From Candidatus Nitrospira neomarina (GTDB lineage Bacteria; Nitrospirota; Nitrospiria; Nitrospirales; UBA8639): a stretch of 64,000 nucleotides of DNA. Positions 62,930 to 64,000 of the stretch are shown here, piece by piece. Both the position numbers and the translations under genes were made by a program. How positions within the stretch are numbered: position 1 is the stretch's first letter; every line of letters begins with the position of its first letter. The notes under the pieces were generated by a model. It searched no databases, was not told the origin of the DNA, and saw nothing but the letters and a program-made list of their open reading frames with translations. The stretch covers positions 2,108,001 to 2,172,000 of the forward strand of contig NZ_CP116968.1 in the NCBI RefSeq assembly GCF_032051675.1, written 5' to 3'.

Positions 62930-63752
62930 TCAAGCCACCTGTGAACATTGTTCTTGGCGAAATTGCCGCGGACTTCGGTACTGCAAGGCTTGATGCAGGC
63001 GCTCCTCGTTATACCACCGCAGCCATTGATTAATAATCTGCCTTGCCTCTTCAAAATTCTCAAAGGGGTGTTGCCAGGCACATTCTTCTTTCACACTCCG
63101 AAAGATCCCTTCAATGAGTCCATTATTTTGTTGGGGCGTGTAGGGAGTGATAAACTCCTGCGCCAGGCGATAGTCTCCACGGGCTTGGCGAAAGCGGCGG
63201 CTTTGAAAAATTAAGCCGTTGTCACTTCGGAGGACTGGGGTGGGCCCAACAGGCCGGAGGGTCCCGAAGCGAGCTATACAACCGGCTTCCAGAGCTTGTT
63301 CAGCCTCTTTGGCTCTCCCCCGCAAGGCAAACTCATAGCCGATTAGCTCTCGATCATGACCATCAATCACGTCCCCCAGCCACCCTGGCCACACGGAATA
63401 GGCGTGACATCCATCGCCCATCGACAATTACTCTCCGTCGTCCGACTCCGCCGACTTTGCACGCGGGGCCGTGGGGTCCTGATCCGTTGATGGACGAGCC
63501 ATTGCCTAATGCGTAGCACGCGATAGACCGCTTTCCGATTCACGTGCAGCCCTCCCCCGTGTAACAGTGCCAAGAGTCGTCGATAGCCATACGTAGGATG
63601 CTGCTTAAACAACTGCTGCAGCGGAGTGGCGAAGACTTCGGAAACGCGCGTCGTTGCTCGCTGCCCCCTGAGCGTCTGCGCATGCGAGCCCGAGCGACCT
63701 GTAACACTGAACAGACCCGGCGTTCCGAGACATCCGTGTGGGCCACTCTCAC
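62930..63752 (-). pseudogene. IS3-family transposase orfB, copy 2 (frameshifted)
   Basis: Three reading pieces (63752-63600, 63612-63367 and 63427-62930) cover what should be one orfB. The last, 165 residues, contains the DNGLIF and QQNNGLIEGIFRSVKEECAW region of the DDE domain and ends at 62930. The joints require frameshifts, so this copy is inactive. Confidence 0.8.
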
Positions 63753-64000
63753 GCGTCGGACATCCCTCGGGCCAAAGGGTACGGTTTCAAGGCTTCCCGT
63801 AAGACATCATTGTCGACCACCAGGTCCCCAATTTTCTGTTTGAGTTTCCTGATCTGCTCATCTTTGAGGGCCTCTTCGTCCTTGGGCCAACTTCGTAACG
63901 CATTTTCCGCTCCCACCAGAAATCGTTCGCGCCAGGCCTCCACCTCGGCGACGGTTAGTCCATGGACTCGAGCCGCTTCGACTACCGAAGTTTCTCCCTT
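63749..64000 (-). CDS. IS3-family transposase orfA (partial at the edge)
   Basis: An uninterrupted frame from the right edge to the TGA at 63749-63751. Its product has the helix-turn-helix of IS3 orfA (AARVHGLTVAEVEAWRERFL), then a Leu-Lys coiled coil KLKQKIGDLVVDNDVLREAL. It should pair with orfB through frameshifting, but that orfB is broken, so the element is unlikely to move by itself. Confidence 0.8.
   Translation of the reverse strand, partial: KGETSVVEAARVHGLTVAEVEAWRERFLVGAENALRSWPKDEEALKDEQIRKLKQKIGDLVVDNDVLREALKPYPLARGMSDA

Larger units (their letters stand above)
62912..64000 (-). mobile_element. IS3-family element A, copy 2 (decayed, continues off the window)
   Basis: Right end near 62912 with TAGTGCTCCCC and CAAGCCACCTGTGA, matching copy 1. 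OrfB reads DGHDRELIGYEFALRGRAKEAEQ and LRSDNGLIFQSRRF with a DDE core, but a deletion of about 10 bases near 63375 (relative to copy 1) and another frame change near 63620 break it. OrfA is open to the right edge: ETSVVEAARVHGLTVAEVEAWRERFL followed by KLKQKIGDLVVDNDVLREALKPYPL. Confidence 0.85.

Overview
The window is a chromosomal segment of a Gram-negative, hopanoid-making bacterium of medium GC. The mix of genes (a PrsK/PrsR pair of the PEP-CTERM/exosortase world, presqualene synthase HpnD with HpnE, pyruvate phosphate dikinase next to RibD, alpha2beta2 glycyl-tRNA synthetase, and an uppS-cdsA-dxr-rseP-proS operon) fits a Nitrospira-like member of the Nitrospirota. This is inference from gene content; no rRNA or other marker is present to settle it.

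Layout. 1-10 kb: a membrane-anchored protein, an M48 protease, a truncated HsdR N-terminus beside a 1142-residue nuclease/RNase H-like/helicase fusion, a membrane protein and an exported esterase. 10-20 kb (mostly minus strand): EcsC-like protein, ppdK and ribD coupled by a 4-base overlap, glyQ-glyS, and on the plus strand a small lipoprotein. 20-33 kb: a cupredoxin gene broken by a small inverted-repeat element, a FolB-methyltransferase fusion, a PHP phosphoesterase, YjbQ, an SH3-like membrane protein behind a sigma54-like promoter, hpnD-hpnE-udg, and the TldD/PmbA pair. 33-44 kb (plus strand): an envelope and isoprenoid operon (uppS, cdsA, dxr, rseP, proS), two tandem bifunctional-nuclease paralogues leading into rplM-rpsI with a clear terminator, then argC-argJ. 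44-52 kb (minus strand): two sigma54 activator systems, prsK-prsR and a GlrK/coiled-coil/GlrR trio. 52-61 kb (plus strand): three large exported proteins (a modular FN3/Ig-like repeat protein, a parallel beta-helix protein and a double beta-propeller) that look like surface or exopolysaccharide functions. 61-64 kb: decayed IS3-family elements.

How it fits together. Housekeeping blocks alternate with accessory DNA marked by three kinds of repeats: a small element of about 190-240 bp with terminal inverted repeats and target duplications (8.3 and 20.3 kb), a highly structured intergenic repeat whose stems differ in sequence but keep the same fold (2.4 and 28.9 kb), and IS3 remains. The most notable observations are the cupredoxin gene split by the small element with both halves still readable, the covarying structured repeat, the lysine-rich tail on pyruvate phosphate dikinase, the FolB-methyltransferase fusion, and a shared C-terminal motif on two otherwise unrelated exported proteins next to the PrsK/PrsR regulators.
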